NCBI GenBank assembly: GCA_022226955.1
Contig: CP092079.1
Coordinates: 2,426,419 to 2,490,418 of the forward strand
Direction of reading: 5' to 3'
Length of the DNA stretch: 64,000 bases
Source of the DNA: Nitrospira sp.
Lineage (GTDB): Bacteria; Nitrospirota; Nitrospiria; Nitrospirales; Nitrospiraceae
A model generated the notes under the pieces. It was not told the origin of the DNA. It was given only the letters and a program-made list of their open reading frames with translations, and did no database searches. The position numbers and the translations under genes are program-made. Below are positions 1-11,473 of the stretch, in pieces. The stretch's first letter is position 1. Every line of letters starts with the position of its first letter.

Positions 1-93
1 TTGCTGGCCTGCGGGAATATTGCCAGCCACACAGTCCTCGGCCTCGCCGCAGTCTGGCTCGGCTACTCCACCGCCTCTTTCCTATGGAAATGA
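1..93 (+). CDS. C-terminal end of a CrcB-like fluoride channel (partial)
   Basis: Frame 1 is open from the first base to a TGA at 91-93 and encodes 30 residues. They contain an Asn-Ile-Ala segment followed by a hydrophobic stretch reading LGLAAVWLGY, which resembles the last transmembrane helix of CrcB/Fluc fluoride exporters. The start lies outside the window. It is the only plus-strand gene in the first 12 kb and converges on aroC. The stretch is too short to exclude another small membrane protein. Confidence 0.45.
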   Translation: MLACGNIASHTVLGLAAVWLGYSTASFLWK

Positions 94-159
94 CCCTCGC
101 GCACTGATGAGAATCTTGACGTACGCGGCTGCAGGATGACGATTGATCTTCGCGGTTGC

Positions 160-1284
160 TTACTGGCCAGTTGAGCGAGTCGCCTTCTTTGATGAACCGG
201 CGATCTTGGGTGTCGCGGTCTTCACATCGGCGTTTTGGGCGCGATGCAGGAGGGCGTGATCCATGAGGACGAGGGCCATCATGGCTTCAGCAATGGGCGT
301 GGCTCTGATGCCCACGCAGGGATCGTGGCGGCCATTGGTTTCAACGGTGACCGGCTTGCCACTCTTATCGATTGAACGGCGCGGGATGCGAATGCTGGAT
401 GTCGGCTTGATGCCAATCGTCACGACAATATCTTGCCCAGTTGAAATGCCGCCGAGAATACCTCCCGCATGGTTGGTCGCAAAACCTTCGGGAGTGAGTT
501 CATCTCCATGCTCAGAGCCGCGCTGCGTCACTGAGGCAACGCCTGCGCCAACCTCGACAGCCTTCACGGCATTGATGCTCATCATGGCACCGGCCAGGTC
601 GGCATCCAGCTTCGCATAAACCGGCGCGCCCCACCCAACCGGCACATGCTCCGCCACGGTCGTGATCTTCGCACCGACGGAATCGCCAGCCTTCCGCAAG
701 TCATCCATGAAGGCTTCGAGTTTCGCGACAACCGCTGCATCGGCGGCAAAAAACGGATTCTCACTGACGACATCCCAACTCTGGAACGGCACTTCAATTG
801 GCCCCAACTGGCTGAGATAGCCTCGAATCACTACTCCATATTTCTCATGCAACCACTTCTTTGCAATCGCCGCCGCCGCCACGCGCACTGCGGTTTCGCG
901 CGCGGAGGACCGCCCGCCACCGCGATGATCGCGGATGCCGTACTTCTGCCAGTAGGTGTAGTCGGCATGGCCTGGTCGGAACGTGTCGATGAGATTGCCG
1001 TAGTCCCGGCTACGCTGGTCTTCGTTGCGGATCAAGAGGGCAATCGGCGTCCCCGTGGTCTTGCCTTCAAACACCCCCGAGAGAATCTCGACGGTATCCG
1101 ATTCCTGCCGCTGTGTCACATGGCGCGACGTGCCGGGCTTGCGCCGATCAAGGTCACCTTGAATATCTTCAGCCGACAGCGCCAGTCCAGGTGGGCAGCC
1201 ATCGACCACACAGCCAATCGCCAGCCCATGGCTCTCGCCAAAGGAGGTGACGGTGAAGATATGTCCGAACGTATTGCCCGCCAT
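160..1284 (-). CDS. aroC: Chorismate synthase
   Basis: Converts 5-enolpyruvylshikimate-3-phosphate to chorismate, the last common step of aromatic amino acid synthesis, using reduced FMN in the cytoplasm. The 374-residue product has the family's N-terminal FGESHG motif (residues 15-20) and the flavin/phosphate-binding run [12 protein letters not shown]. The frame stays open further upstream, but the ATG at 1284 gives the normal [10 protein letters not shown] start and lies 20 nt after the aspS stop. It is the last gene of the rluB-aspS-aroC minus-strand group. Confidence 0.95.
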   Translation of the reverse strand: MAGNTFGHIFTVTSFGESHGLAIGCVVDGCPPGLALSAEDIQGDLDRRKPGTSRHVTQRQESDTVEILSGVFEGKTTGTPIALLIRNEDQRSRDYGNLIDTFRPGHADYTYWQKYGIRDHRGGGRSSARETAVRVAAAAIAKKWLHEKYGVVIRGYLSQLGPIEVPFQSWDVVSENPFFAADAAVVAKLEAFMDDLRKAGDSVGAKITTVAEHVPVGWGAPVYAKLDADLAGAMMSINAVKAVEVGAGVASVTQRGSEHGDELTPEGFATNHAGGILGGISTGQDIVVTIGIKPTSSIRIPRRSIDKSGKPVTVETNGRHDPCVGIRATPIAEAMMALVLMDHALLHRAQNADVKTATPKIAGSSKKATRSTGQ

Positions 1285-1304
1285 GACCGATTCGCTCGCT
1301 GAGG

Positions 1305-3068
1305 TTATTCGACAAGATCCAGCTTGATCCGAAGTTCTTTCAACTGTTCCGCGCTCACGGTGGAGGGCGCGTCGGTCAACGGGCATTGGGCGCGCTGTGT
1401 CTTGGGGAACGCGATGACATCGCGAATGGAATCCGCGCCGCCAAGCAGCATAATCAGGCGATCCAAGCCGAAGGCGATGCCGCCGTGCGGCGGCGCGCCA
1501 TACTCCAATGCGTCCAACAGAAAGCCGAACTTCGCCTGGGCCTGCTCCTTGCCGATACCCAAGAGATCAAGGATCTTCAGCTGAATATCGCTCCGGTGGT
1601 TCCGGATGCTGCCGCCGCCGATCTCGCTCCCGTTCAAGACCATATCGTAGGCCTTGGCGCGCACTTTCAATGGTTCTGAATCCAGCAACGCCAGGTCTTC
1701 ATCCATCGGCGCGGCAAACGGGTTATGCATGAAGATATAGCGTTTCTCTTCTGGCGAATAGTCCAGTAACGGGAACTCGGTCACCCAGAGCGGCTTCCAG
1801 GCATTCTTGTCGATCAGGTTCAATTCTTCACCGAGCAGCAACCGGATCCGGCCCAAGACATCGTGCACAATGGCCGGGCTATCGGCTCCGAACAGGACCA
1901 AATCGCCAGGCTTGGCATCGGGCAGCGCCGCAAAAAACGCATCGGCATCCAAGAATTTGGCAATAACGGAATCGAGCTGGCCGTCAGCCGTAATTTTGAG
2001 CCAGGCCAACCCCTTCGCGCCAAAACTCCTCGCGGTGTCTCCCAACGCATCGATCCGGCTTCGCGTGATCGTTGCAGCGCCTTTCACAATCAAAGCCTTC
2101 ACGAGTTTGCCTTTCGTAGCGGCCTCGCGAAACACCTTAAAATCACTCGTCGCCGCAAAGGCCGTCACGTCGTACAACGGCATGTCGAACCGCAGATCAG
2201 GCTTATCCGATCCATACCGCCCCATGGCTTCGGCATAGGTCATTCGCGGGAAAGGCGTTGGCAAGGACACGCCTCCTGCCTCGCGAAACACGGTGACAAT
2301 CATCTGCTCCATCAGATTCATCACGTCCAATCGATCGACGAACGACATTTCCAGATCGATCTGGGTGAACTCCGGCTGGCGGTCGTTGCGCAGATCTTCA
2401 TCGCGGAAGCAGCGGGCGATCTGATAATAGCGATCCATGCCGCTGATCATCAGCACCTGCTTGAACAGTTGCGGCGACTGCGGCAGCGCGAAAAACGTCC
2501 CGGGGTTCACGCGGCTCGGCACCAGATAATCTCGCGCCCCTTCCGGCGTACTCTTGGTGAGGATCGGTGTTTCGATTTCGAGAAATTCTTCCTTGTGCAG
2601 GAACCCACGCACCGCATGCGCAATATCGTGCCGAAGCTTCATCAGCTTCTGCATGCGCGGGCGCCGCAAATCCAGATACCGATACTTCAGGCGGATGGCC
2701 TCCGTTACTTCAGCATCGTCTTCAATGACGAACGGCGGCGTCTTCGCCTCGTTCAACACCTCGATAGCATCGACAAAGACTTCGATGTCGCCAGTCGAAA
2801 GATTCGCGTTTCTGGATTCCTCTGGACGCGCCATCACCTGACCGGTGATGGAGACCACGCACTCGCTCCGCAGCGTATGGCCGCCTTGATGGACCGCCGC
2901 GTTGCGCTCGGCATTGAAGACGATTTGCGCCAGGCCAGTCCGGTCGCGCAAGTCGATAAAAATCACTGTGCCGTGGTCGCGCCGCCGCTGCACCCAGCCG
3001 TTGAGCACCACGGTCTGGCCCACCTGAGCCTTCGTCAACTCGCCGCACCGATGCGTTCTCGCCTTCAT
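1305..3068 (-). CDS. aspS: Aspartyl-tRNA synthetase
   Basis: A class II aminoacyl-tRNA synthetase of 587 residues, the usual length of the bacterial type. An N-terminal OB-fold anticodon-binding region (about 1-110) is followed by motif 2, with the [16 protein letters not shown] stretch, a GAD insertion domain in the middle, and the C-terminal motif 3 segment GIAFGLDRL. The start ATG overlaps the stop of the upstream pseudouridine synthase gene in an ATGA arrangement, so the two are probably translationally coupled. Whether it also charges tRNA-Asn cannot be judged from the sequence alone. Confidence 0.95.
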   Translation of the reverse strand: MKARTHRCGELTKAQVGQTVVLNGWVQRRRDHGTVIFIDLRDRTGLAQIVFNAERNAAVHQGGHTLRSECVVSITGQVMARPEESRNANLSTGDIEVFVDAIEVLNEAKTPPFVIEDDAEVTEAIRLKYRYLDLRRPRMQKLMKLRHDIAHAVRGFLHKEEFLEIETPILTKSTPEGARDYLVPSRVNPGTFFALPQSPQLFKQVLMISGMDRYYQIARCFRDEDLRNDRQPEFTQIDLEMSFVDRLDVMNLMEQMIVTVFREAGGVSLPTPFPRMTYAEAMGRYGSDKPDLRFDMPLYDVTAFAATSDFKVFREAATKGKLVKALIVKGAATITRSRIDALGDTARSFGAKGLAWLKITADGQLDSVIAKFLDADAFFAALPDAKPGDLVLFGADSPAIVHDVLGRIRLLLGEELNLIDKNAWKPLWVTEFPLLDYSPEEKRYIFMHNPFAAPMDEDLALLDSEPLKVRAKAYDMVLNGSEIGGGSIRNHRSDIQLKILDLLGIGKEQAQAKFGFLLDALEYGAPPHGGIAFGLDRLIMLLGGADSIRDVIAFPKTQRAQCPLTDAPSTVSAEQLKELRIKLDLVE

Positions 3069-3913
3069 GCTACGCGTCTCGCTTTCTTCACGGAGTGTCG
3101 TTTCGTCTTCGTCGGTTTCGCCCAGCCTGGTCGCCGGGGAGGCTTCGGAGGCCGGACACCGGGATCCTTCCCTTCCTTCTCCAAGGTGCGCCGCTGCTCG
3201 ACAATCTCGCGCAGCGCATTCGCTTCTCGATCCGTCAGGAACCGGAACTCGCCGGACTCCAGATTGCCCAGGGTCAGCGGTCCCATCTTGATGCGGGTCA
3301 ATTTAATCACCGGATGGCCGACCGCTTCCAACATCCGCTTCACCTGATGCTTGCGGCCTTCGTGGATGGTAATCTCCACCCATGAATTGGCTTCGGCCTT
3401 GCGCACTTTTTTGACCGTGGCCGGGCTGGTCATGCCATCTTCGAGCTTGATGCCTTTTTCAAGCTGGGCAATCTCTTCGTCCGTCAGCACGCTCTTGACC
3501 TTGATGAGATACGTCTTCGGAACATGATAGCGCGGGTGCAACAGCGCCTGGGTCAGATCGCCGTTGTTCGTCAGCAACATCAGGCCTTCGCTGTCGAAGT
3601 CCAGCCGGCCGACCGGAAACACCCGCACCGAGACGCCATGCAAAAAGTTCTTCACGGTCGGGCGCCCGCCCGGATCGTCCAGCGTGGACATCACGTTCTT
3701 CGGCTTATTCAGGATGAGATAGACGAAGGGCTGCGCGTGTTCGAGATGCTTGCCGTCCACCTTCACGTGATCGCGCTCGGGATCGACCTTCGTCCCGAGT
3801 TCGGTCACCACCTTGCCGTTGACAGTGACGCGACCGCTCGCAATCAACATCTCCGCCTTCCGGCGTGACGCCAGGCCCGTCGTCGCGATTATTTTCTGAA
3901 GCCGAGTTTCCAT
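3065..3913 (-). CDS. RluB/RsuA-type ribosomal pseudouridine synthase
   Basis: An RNA pseudouridine synthase of 282 residues. It has an N-terminal S4 RNA-binding domain (about 1-60, with SRRKAEMLI) and the RsuA/RluB/E/F catalytic motif [10 protein letters not shown], in which Asp105 is the expected nucleophile. The C-terminal tail is rich in Lys, Arg and Pro. The likely target is 23S or 16S rRNA (RluB most probable). The frame extends 28 codons upstream, but the ATG at 3913 has a GGAAGA ribosome site and begins the canonical METRLQKII. It overlaps aspS by 4 nt. Confidence 0.88.
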   Translation of the reverse strand: METRLQKIIATTGLASRRKAEMLIASGRVTVNGKVVTELGTKVDPERDHVKVDGKHLEHAQPFVYLILNKPKNVMSTLDDPGGRPTVKNFLHGVSVRVFPVGRLDFDSEGLMLLTNNGDLTQALLHPRYHVPKTYLIKVKSVLTDEEIAQLEKGIKLEDGMTSPATVKKVRKAEANSWVEITIHEGRKHQVKRMLEAVGHPVIKLTRIKMGPLTLGNLESGEFRFLTDREANALREIVEQRRTLEKEGKDPGVRPPKPPRRPGWAKPTKTKRHSVKKARRVA

Positions 3914-3950
3914 CAGTCTCTTTTCTTCCGCTTCTTTCTCAGCAGGAGCA

Positions 3951-4053
3951 GGCCTATTGGCTCTCACTGCGCGCATCCAGTGAGCACCGCCCGACAATCA
4001 GAATACTAATAAAATCCGCGTGCGCACTGGGCGAGCAAGAGAGGCGATAGGCC
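3951..4053. repeat. Long imperfect palindrome, copy A of a dispersed 3' element
   Basis: Outer arms GGCCTATTGGCTCTC (3951-3965) and GAGAGGCGATAGGCC (4039-4053) are complementary at 13 of 15 positions. Inside lie conserved inner blocks, GCGCGCAT...GAGCACC on the left and GCGCAC...GCGAGCA on the right, around a variable centre. It starts 7 nt beyond the guaA stop and precedes the pseudouridine synthase gene. Related copies lie at 10337-10428, 53349-53417, 53704-53816 and 57702-57815. A transcript-end or mRNA-stabilising hairpin is likely, but there is no T-tract of a classical terminator. Confidence 0.65.
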
Positions 4054-4059
4054 CCCTCC

Positions 4060-5616
4060 CTATTCCCACTCGATCGTGCTCGGCGGTTTCGAACTGATGT
4101 CGTAGACGACGCGGTTCACGCCCTTCACTTCGTTGATAATCCGGCTCGACATGCGCCCCAGCACCTCATACGGGATCTTCGCCCAGTCGGCCGTCATCCC
4201 GTCTACGCTGGTCACCGCGCGAATCGCCACAACGTTGTCATAGGTCCGCTGATCGCCCATGACGCCGACCGTGCGGATCGGCAACAGCACGGCAAAGAAT
4301 TGCCAGATGTCCCGGTAGATCCCCGCGCTGCGAATTTCATGATCGACAATCGTTTCCGCGCCACGAAGAATTGCCAAGCGTTCCTTGGTCACGGAGCCAA
4401 GCACACGAATCGCCAGTCCAGGACCTGGGAACGGCTGCCGCCAGACAATTTCATCCGGCAACCCAAGCTCCGTGCCCAGCACCCGCACTTCGTCCTTGAA
4501 CAATTCGCGCAGCGGCTCGATCAGCTTCAACTTCATCCGCGCGGGCAGACCGCCGACATTATGGTGCGTCTTGATCGTGGCCGACGGGCCTTTGAAGCTC
4601 ACGCTCTCGATCACGTCGGGGTAGAGGGTCCCCTGAACCAGATACTTAACCCCCTTCAGCTTCTTGGACTCGGCGTCGAAATTCTTGATGAACAGACGCC
4701 CGATGATTTTGCGCTTCCGCTCCGGGTCCGTCACCCCCTTCAAGCCGTCCAGAAACTGTGTCGTGCGGTCGAGCACCCGCAGATTCAGATGCATCTGCGA
4801 GGCAAAGGTCTTCTTCACCTGTTCACGTTCACCGGCTCGCAATACGCCGTTATCGACGAAGATGCAGGTCAGCTGGTCGCCGATAGCGCGATGGGTAAGC
4901 GCCGCCGCCACCGATGAATCCACCCCGCCGCTCAACGCGCAAATGACCCGATCTTTGCCGACCTGTTCGCGAATCTGGCTCACCGCCTGGTCCACATAGG
5001 ACTGCATCGTCCAGCTCGGCTGGCAGCCGCAAATCTCGTAGACGAAGTTGCGCAGCATCGTCGCCCCTTCCGGCGTGTGCGCGACTTCCGGGTGGAACTG
5101 CAGGCAATAGATCCGCCGCTCCCCATCATCCGCTTTCATCGCCGCGACCGGCGAGTTGCTCGTATGGGCGATGGAGCGAAACCCCCTGGGCATGCGCTCG
5201 ATCCGGTCCCCGTGAGACATCCATACCACCGACGACCCGCCTGTACCGATTCCTTTGAAGAGATCGCTCTGATCGTCGATCAGCAGATCGGCCCGGCCGT
5301 ATTCCCGATGCGGCGCCTTCACGACTTTGCCGCCGGAGAGATGCGTCACCAGCTGCATGCCGTAGCAAATGCCCAGGATCGGAATGCCCTGATCCAATAG
5401 CGCCTTGGCAACGGACGGCGCGTTCTTTTCATAGACGCTGGATGGCCCACCGGAGAGCACGATGCCTTGCGGCCGATAGGCGAGAATCGTGGCGAGGGAT
5501 GCGGTGCAGGGCAGGATCTGCGAATAGACCTGCGCCTCGCGAATGCGACGGGCGATCAGCTGCGTGTACTGCGATCCGAAGTCAAGAACTAGAATGCGAT
5601 TGTGCCACAGTTCCAT
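4060..5616 (-). CDS. guaA: GMP synthase (glutamine-hydrolysing)
   Basis: Aminates XMP to GMP using glutamine and ATP. The class I amidotransferase domain occupies residues 1-200, with nucleophile Cys84 in GICYGMQ and His175/Glu177 in FHPEV. The ATP-pyrophosphatase domain follows, with the PP-loop SGGVDSS at 229-235, and the C-terminal dimerisation domain ends in the typical PPSTIEWE. The length of 518 is normal. It lies 129 nt downstream of guaB on the same strand, giving a guaBA pair for GMP synthesis. A palindromic element follows its stop codon. Confidence 0.97.
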   Translation of the reverse strand: MELWHNRILVLDFGSQYTQLIARRIREAQVYSQILPCTASLATILAYRPQGIVLSGGPSSVYEKNAPSVAKALLDQGIPILGICYGMQLVTHLSGGKVVKAPHREYGRADLLIDDQSDLFKGIGTGGSSVVWMSHGDRIERMPRGFRSIAHTSNSPVAAMKADDGERRIYCLQFHPEVAHTPEGATMLRNFVYEICGCQPSWTMQSYVDQAVSQIREQVGKDRVICALSGGVDSSVAAALTHRAIGDQLTCIFVDNGVLRAGEREQVKKTFASQMHLNLRVLDRTTQFLDGLKGVTDPERKRKIIGRLFIKNFDAESKKLKGVKYLVQGTLYPDVIESVSFKGPSATIKTHHNVGGLPARMKLKLIEPLRELFKDEVRVLGTELGLPDEIVWRQPFPGPGLAIRVLGSVTKERLAILRGAETIVDHEIRSAGIYRDIWQFFAVLLPIRTVGVMGDQRTYDNVVAIRAVTSVDGMTADWAKIPYEVLGRMSSRIINEVKGVNRVVYDISSKPPSTIEWE

Positions 5617-5622
5617 GAACGA

Positions 5623-5730
5623 TTCAGCTTTCAGCGGTTAGCGATCAGCACGATGGGAGAACCGCACATTGAGGAAATATCTGTCACAGGGAGGGATCAT
5701 CTGCCTTCCGGCTGAACGCTGAGGGCTGAA
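5623..5730. repeat. Inverted TCAGC-rich repeat between guaB and guaA
   Basis: The left arm at 5623-5649 carries several TCAGC units (TTCAGCTTTCAGCGG...ATCAGC) and the right arm at 5711-5730 carries the complement (GCTGAACGCTGAGGGCTGAA). The arms could fold the guaB-guaA spacer into a hairpin about 100 nt long. No coding potential is visible here. Its role is unknown; it could modulate expression of guaA relative to guaB. Confidence 0.5.
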
Positions 5731-5745
5731 GACCGACTGCTGTCG

Positions 5746-7248
<1,503 letters not shown>

Positions 7249-10215
7249 CTAGCGCGTCTGCTGCGCCTTGTCGAGCTCCGCCAGCGCTTCCGCATTTTCC
7301 TGCAACCGCTCGCTACCTTCATCGGCCGGCATGAATTGCTGCACCCGCGTATTCCCGCTGTCCACGACGAACACACTGCCTCGGGCGTCCACGGCGATGC
7401 CGTACGGGAAGTTGAATTGCCCGTCGCTGTTGCCGTACCCGCCCCACTGCGTGATATAGCTGCCTTCTCTATCGAACTTCTGCACGCGCTGGTTGCCGGC
7501 ATCCGTCACATATACATCGCCGGCGCCGTCCACCGCCACACCCCAGGGATTCCGCAACTGTCCGGCTTCCTGCGCGAGCGGGCTGCTCGCATGGCCGGCC
7601 TCGGGGCTGCCGCCCCACTTCGCCAGCAACTGCGGCAGCACGTTGGTGCTGGTATCGAATTTCTGGATGCGGTGGTTGCCCATGTCCACGACATAGACCG
7701 CCCCGTCGTTCTGATCGACGGCCACGCCACGCGGGAAGTAGAACTGCCCGTCGCCGCTGCCAAAGCTGCCCCAGGCCATGATAAACTCGCCGGCCATGTC
7801 GAACTTCTGCACGCGGAAGTTCGCGCTGTCCACGACATACACGAACCCGCGCACGCGATCGACCGCAATGCCCCAGGGGGCATTGAACTGGCCTTCGCCG
7901 TTCCCGCGCGAGCCGAACTTCATCAGATATCCGCCGAGCTTTCCATCGAACTTTTGCACGCGGTGGTTGTTCGTATCGACCACCCACACATCGCCCTTGC
8001 CGTCGCAGGCGATGCCGGTTGGATTGTGGAAATTCGCGTTCGCCGACCCGAAATTTCCCCAGAGAATGATGAAGTTTCCGGCGTTGTCGAACTTCTGAAT
8101 GCGGTTGTTGCCGTTATCGACGGCAAACAACGATCCCTGCTGATCCACGCACAAGCCGTACATCGGCGCGATGAATTCGCCGCCGTGCAGCAGCGACGCG
8201 CCGCGGCCCGGCTGTCCCCACTTGGAGACACAGAGATAGCCGGAGGTATTGACGAGAATCGATGCGCTGGCCGGAGTCGAGACGTTGTTTCCGGCATCCT
8301 TGAACCATACATAGATGGTCTTCGGCCCATCGATCGGCGAAAGGATGAAGGGAATCGTCGCGCCGAACTTGATCGCCGTCGTGACATCGACCCATCCGGG
8401 CGTGCCTCCCATCGGCGTCAACGGGCTTTCCGAAATAAAGTAGGCGGCAACGCCGGTATCCAAGTCCGTCGCGGAAATCGTGACCACGACTTCCGGCGAA
8501 TTGGTCATGAACGCGCCATGGTTGATGACGGCATAGGGATTTTGCGGCGCCGTGATGTCGATGAGCACCGGCGTCGAAGTGACCTCGTCCGAGACCTCGG
8601 ACTCCGTGCCGTCCTCGAACACCGCCGTGATCGCATAAAAATAGGCCGTGTCGTTGGTCAGTCCGGAATGGACATAGGGGCTGGTGACGCCTTCGATTTT
8701 GGTTCCAGCCTGAACCGTCACGCCCTGCGCCGTGTTGAAATAGAGGTTATAGGACAGAGCGCCCGCCACATCCAGCCAGCTCAAATAGATTTCGGTATCG
8801 CCCGGCTTCACCGCCACGCTGCGCGGAGGCTGGACGGTGCCGGCCGCCGGAGCCGCCGCCGCCGACTGCTCTTTCCCCCGGTTGATCTCTTCTTCCGTCG
8901 GCACATACTTCACGACGCGGTTGTTGCCGCTGTCGACAATGATGACCGCGCCTTCTTTATCGACCGCAATGCCTGACGGGTAATTTAACTGGCCTTCTGT
9001 CTTGCCGCGATTGCCAAAGGCGCAAAGGAAGGTGCCGTTGCCATCGAATTTCTGAACGCGGTGGTTGCCGCTGTCCACGACGTACACATTGCCGAGCGCA
9101 TCGCAGGCAATCCCCCAGGGCGATTTGAACTGCCCTGGCCCAGGCCCTTCGCGTCCCCACTTGGTCAGGAAGCTGCCGCGCGCATCGAATTTTTGAATCC
9201 GGTTGTTGCTCTCGTCGGCCACGAAAATATTGCCGACGAAATCCACCGCCACGCCGCGCGGGAAAAAGAACGCGCCGTCGAAGCTGCCGTCGCGCCCCCA
9301 CTTCAAGAGCGGCTGGCCGTCGGACTGGAACTTCTGGATGCGGGCATTGCTCGTGTCGGACACGTACACATTGCCCTCTTGGTCGGTGGTGAGCCCCCAG
9401 GGCACATCGAACTTGCCCATATCGGCGCCGCGCCAGGCGAAGCCGAACTTGCCCCAGGCTTTCATGACATTGCCTTCGAGATCGAACTTCTGCACGCGAT
9501 TGTTGCCGCTGTCAGCGATATAAATCACATCGTCAGGACCGACCGCCAATCCGCGCGGATAATAGAACTGCCCTTCCTGCGAACTGGGCTCACTGCCCCA
9601 TCGGCCCAAAAACTTGCCGTCCTTCGTAAACTTTTGAATCGAATGATTGTCGGTATCGGCCACATAGATATTGCCATCTTTGTCGAGCGTGAGTCCGGTC
9701 GGCGAACTGAACTCGCCGTCATCCGGGCCTTCCTGCCCAAAGATCATCGCCAGCAGATAGGGCGAAGGAATCGCCATGACTTCCTGCGACTCGGGGCTCT
9801 CCCCTTTCTGCGTCACGACGGTGACGACATAGTGATAGCAGGTGCCGTTCGCGAGATCGTCGTGGAGAAAGGGAGCGGTCGCGCCTTCGAGACAGGTCGC
9901 CTTTTCTTTTTTCACGCCGATGACGGCTTTGAAATCCTCGGCGCTGGCGATGGGACGCGTCAATTCAGAATGCTTGATCTGCACGCCCTTCGTGGTCTGA
10001 AAGTACAGGTTATAGTACATGGCGTCCGGCACGGCATCCCATGTGATCGTGACGCGGCCATTGCCTGCTTTCACCTGAACATTTTGCGGCGCGGGCGGAA
10101 GCTCTTCATCCGCGGCGACTGAATCGCCGGCGCCCCACTCACTCTGGGTGCCTTCAGCGGACAAGATCAGCCGATCAAACCGGAACATTTCATCAAAAAG
10201 CCATGCCTTCATCAT
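7249..10215 (-). CDS. Large NHL-repeat and fibronectin-type-III protein
   Basis: A 988-residue repeat protein of unknown specific role. Roughly 40-150 and 460-560 look like fibronectin type III domains, and 560-640 resembles an Ig-like domain with a VVVTISATDLDTGV strand. Two blocks of about six NHL beta-propeller repeats (about 170-430 and 650-960) carry recurring units such as NRVQKFD, GQFNFPYGIAVD and VYVVDSGN. NHL propellers usually bind protein or carbohydrate ligands. No convincing signal peptide is seen at the N-terminus (MMKAWLFDEM), which is odd for such an architecture. It is followed by guaB after 36 nt. Confidence 0.8.
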   Translation of the reverse strand: MMKAWLFDEMFRFDRLILSAEGTQSEWGAGDSVAADEELPPAPQNVQVKAGNGRVTITWDAVPDAMYYNLYFQTTKGVQIKHSELTRPIASAEDFKAVIGVKKEKATCLEGATAPFLHDDLANGTCYHYVVTVVTQKGESPESQEVMAIPSPYLLAMIFGQEGPDDGEFSSPTGLTLDKDGNIYVADTDNHSIQKFTKDGKFLGRWGSEPSSQEGQFYYPRGLAVGPDDVIYIADSGNNRVQKFDLEGNVMKAWGKFGFAWRGADMGKFDVPWGLTTDQEGNVYVSDTSNARIQKFQSDGQPLLKWGRDGSFDGAFFFPRGVAVDFVGNIFVADESNNRIQKFDARGSFLTKWGREGPGPGQFKSPWGIACDALGNVYVVDSGNHRVQKFDGNGTFLCAFGNRGKTEGQLNYPSGIAVDKEGAVIIVDSGNNRVVKYVPTEEEINRGKEQSAAAAPAAGTVQPPRSVAVKPGDTEIYLSWLDVAGALSYNLYFNTAQGVTVQAGTKIEGVTSPYVHSGLTNDTAYFYAITAVFEDGTESEVSDEVTSTPVLIDITAPQNPYAVINHGAFMTNSPEVVVTISATDLDTGVAAYFISESPLTPMGGTPGWVDVTTAIKFGATIPFILSPIDGPKTIYVWFKDAGNNVSTPASASILVNTSGYLCVSKWGQPGRGASLLHGGEFIAPMYGLCVDQQGSLFAVDNGNNRIQKFDNAGNFIILWGNFGSANANFHNPTGIACDGKGDVWVVDTNNHRVQKFDGKLGGYLMKFGSRGNGEGQFNAPWGIAVDRVRGFVYVVDSANFRVQKFDMAGEFIMAWGSFGSGDGQFYFPRGVAVDQNDGAVYVVDMGNHRIQKFDTSTNVLPQLLAKWGGSPEAGHASSPLAQEAGQLRNPWGVAVDGAGDVYVTDAGNQRVQKFDREGSYITQWGGYGNSDGQFNFPYGIAVDARGSVFVVDSGNTRVQQFMPADEGSERLQENAEALAELDKAQQTR

Positions 10216-10336
10216 AGATAGTGCCTCGTGTTGCTAAAGCCGCCCCGCGCCAAGAACCAAGGGTCTTTCAATCACTTAGAATTGGATTGGCGAGTCTAAC
10301 AAAGCGCTGGAAAGAGAGTCAAGGAGCGGAAAATCA

Positions 10337-10428
10337 CGGACAAGCAACCGCCCTTCGTGCTCGCGGAACGCGCGGCCTCAGAAGGCCCTCGTTCGACGCG
10401 CGCAGTGTACGAGCTAGCTGCTTGTCCG
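10337..10428. repeat. Long palindrome, copy B of the dispersed 3' element
   Basis: The outer arms CGGACAAGCA (10337-10346) and TGCTTGTCCG (10419-10428) are perfectly complementary. The inner part reads TGCTCGCGGAACG, a GGCC-TCAGAA-GGCC hairpin, then GACGCGCGCAG. Relative to the other copies it is inverted. It lies 47 nt beyond the scpB stop and before the NHL-protein gene. The outer arms differ from those of other copies but still pair with each other. Confidence 0.6.
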
Positions 10429-10474
10429 ATTGGAAGAAAAAATAGAAAAGAATTAGGAGGAAATGACCTACTGG

Positions 10475-11473
10475 CTAACTCTTTGGAATGGACTCTTCTT
10501 CGACGGACAGGGTCTCGCTGTTTGCCTCGATCTCGACTGTGATTTCTTCTTCAACCCTGAGTTCAACCACAGTTTCTTCGGCATCGGTCGAAGCGGAGGC
10601 CGCTTCATTCAAACCCATAATCGCTTCGGTCGTGCTGTCGATCACCGCTTCCTCGGCAGCAGTCGGCATGGCCACTTCCATCGTCTCCATCGGCAACAAC
10701 GACTGGTCGGACTCGCCCAGCTCCGTAAACTCCCGCAGCGGCGGCAATTGCGTCAGATCGTTCAAACCGAAATGCTCAAGAAAGAACTTGGTCGTGCCGT
10801 ACATGATCGGCCGCCCCGGGACTTCCTTCCGGCCCACGATGCGCACGAGCTTCCGCTCCAATAAGGTCCGCACAACTCCGGAGGTTTCGACACCGCGGAT
10901 CTCTTCGATTTCCGACCGGACGATCGGCTGCTTGTAGGCGATGATCGCCAGGGACTCGAGCGCGGAGCGGGACAATTTAGCCGCCGACTTCGTCTTATCC
11001 AGACGCTTGATCCAAGTGGCGTACTCCTGCTTGGTCACCAGGCGGAAGCCGCCGGCAATCTCGACCAATCGCACACCGCGCCCTTCTTGGTCTAATTCCT
11101 CTCCCAGACCGCGCAAGGCTTGCGCAACATCCACTTTCGTCACATCGCCCATGATCGCCACCAGGCGCTGCACGGATATGGGTTCGGGAGAGACAAATAG
11201 CAGAGACTCGATAATGCCGCGCAACTCGCGCTCGGCAATCGCCTGCACGGCGCCAGTATTGGCCTGTGCGCCCTCTGGGAACGAGGCACCCGTCGATTCG
11301 GTTTCGCCCGATGCATCCGGGGCAGCTGAAGCAGCCGCTGGTTCCGCTCCTTCGGAAACGACCTCAACGACCGACAGGTCGCAGGCCGCCGCGTCGATGG
11401 ATTCCACCGATTCAGACGCCGTCATTTCGACCTCCACGGAGGCCATCTGTATATCGTCGGTGATCGGCGTCAT
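10475..11473 (-). CDS. scpB: Segregation and condensation protein B
   Basis: Kleisin-associated winged-helix protein of the SMC-ScpAB condensin complex, which acts in chromosome organisation. The 332-residue product has an unusual acidic, Ala/Glu-rich N-terminal extension (about 1-80), then the paired winged-helix core beginning RELRGIIESLLFVS. The core includes SRSALESLAIIAYKQP and RGVETSGVVRTLLERKLV. A long acidic tail follows, so it is well above the usual 180-220 residues. The ATG at 11473 overlaps the scpA stop (ATGA), and GGAGGGGG precedes it. Confidence 0.93.
   Translation of the reverse strand: MTPITDDIQMASVEVEMTASESVESIDAAACDLSVVEVVSEGAEPAAASAAPDASGETESTGASFPEGAQANTGAVQAIAERELRGIIESLLFVSPEPISVQRLVAIMGDVTKVDVAQALRGLGEELDQEGRGVRLVEIAGGFRLVTKQEYATWIKRLDKTKSAAKLSRSALESLAIIAYKQPIVRSEIEEIRGVETSGVVRTLLERKLVRIVGRKEVPGRPIMYGTTKFFLEHFGLNDLTQLPPLREFTELGESDQSLLPMETMEVAMPTAAEEAVIDSTTEAIMGLNEAASASTDAEETVVELRVEEEITVEIEANSETLSVEEESIPKS

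Noticed and set aside
1863..3347. Long plus-strand open frame across aspS and the pseudouridine synthase gene
   Set aside because: Antisense to two unmistakable genes; composition is His/Arg-rich as expected of a shadow frame in GC-rich DNA.
7336..8976. 546-codon plus-strand open frame opposite the NHL-repeat protein
   Set aside because: Repeats in it mirror the NHL repeats on the other strand; no known domain.
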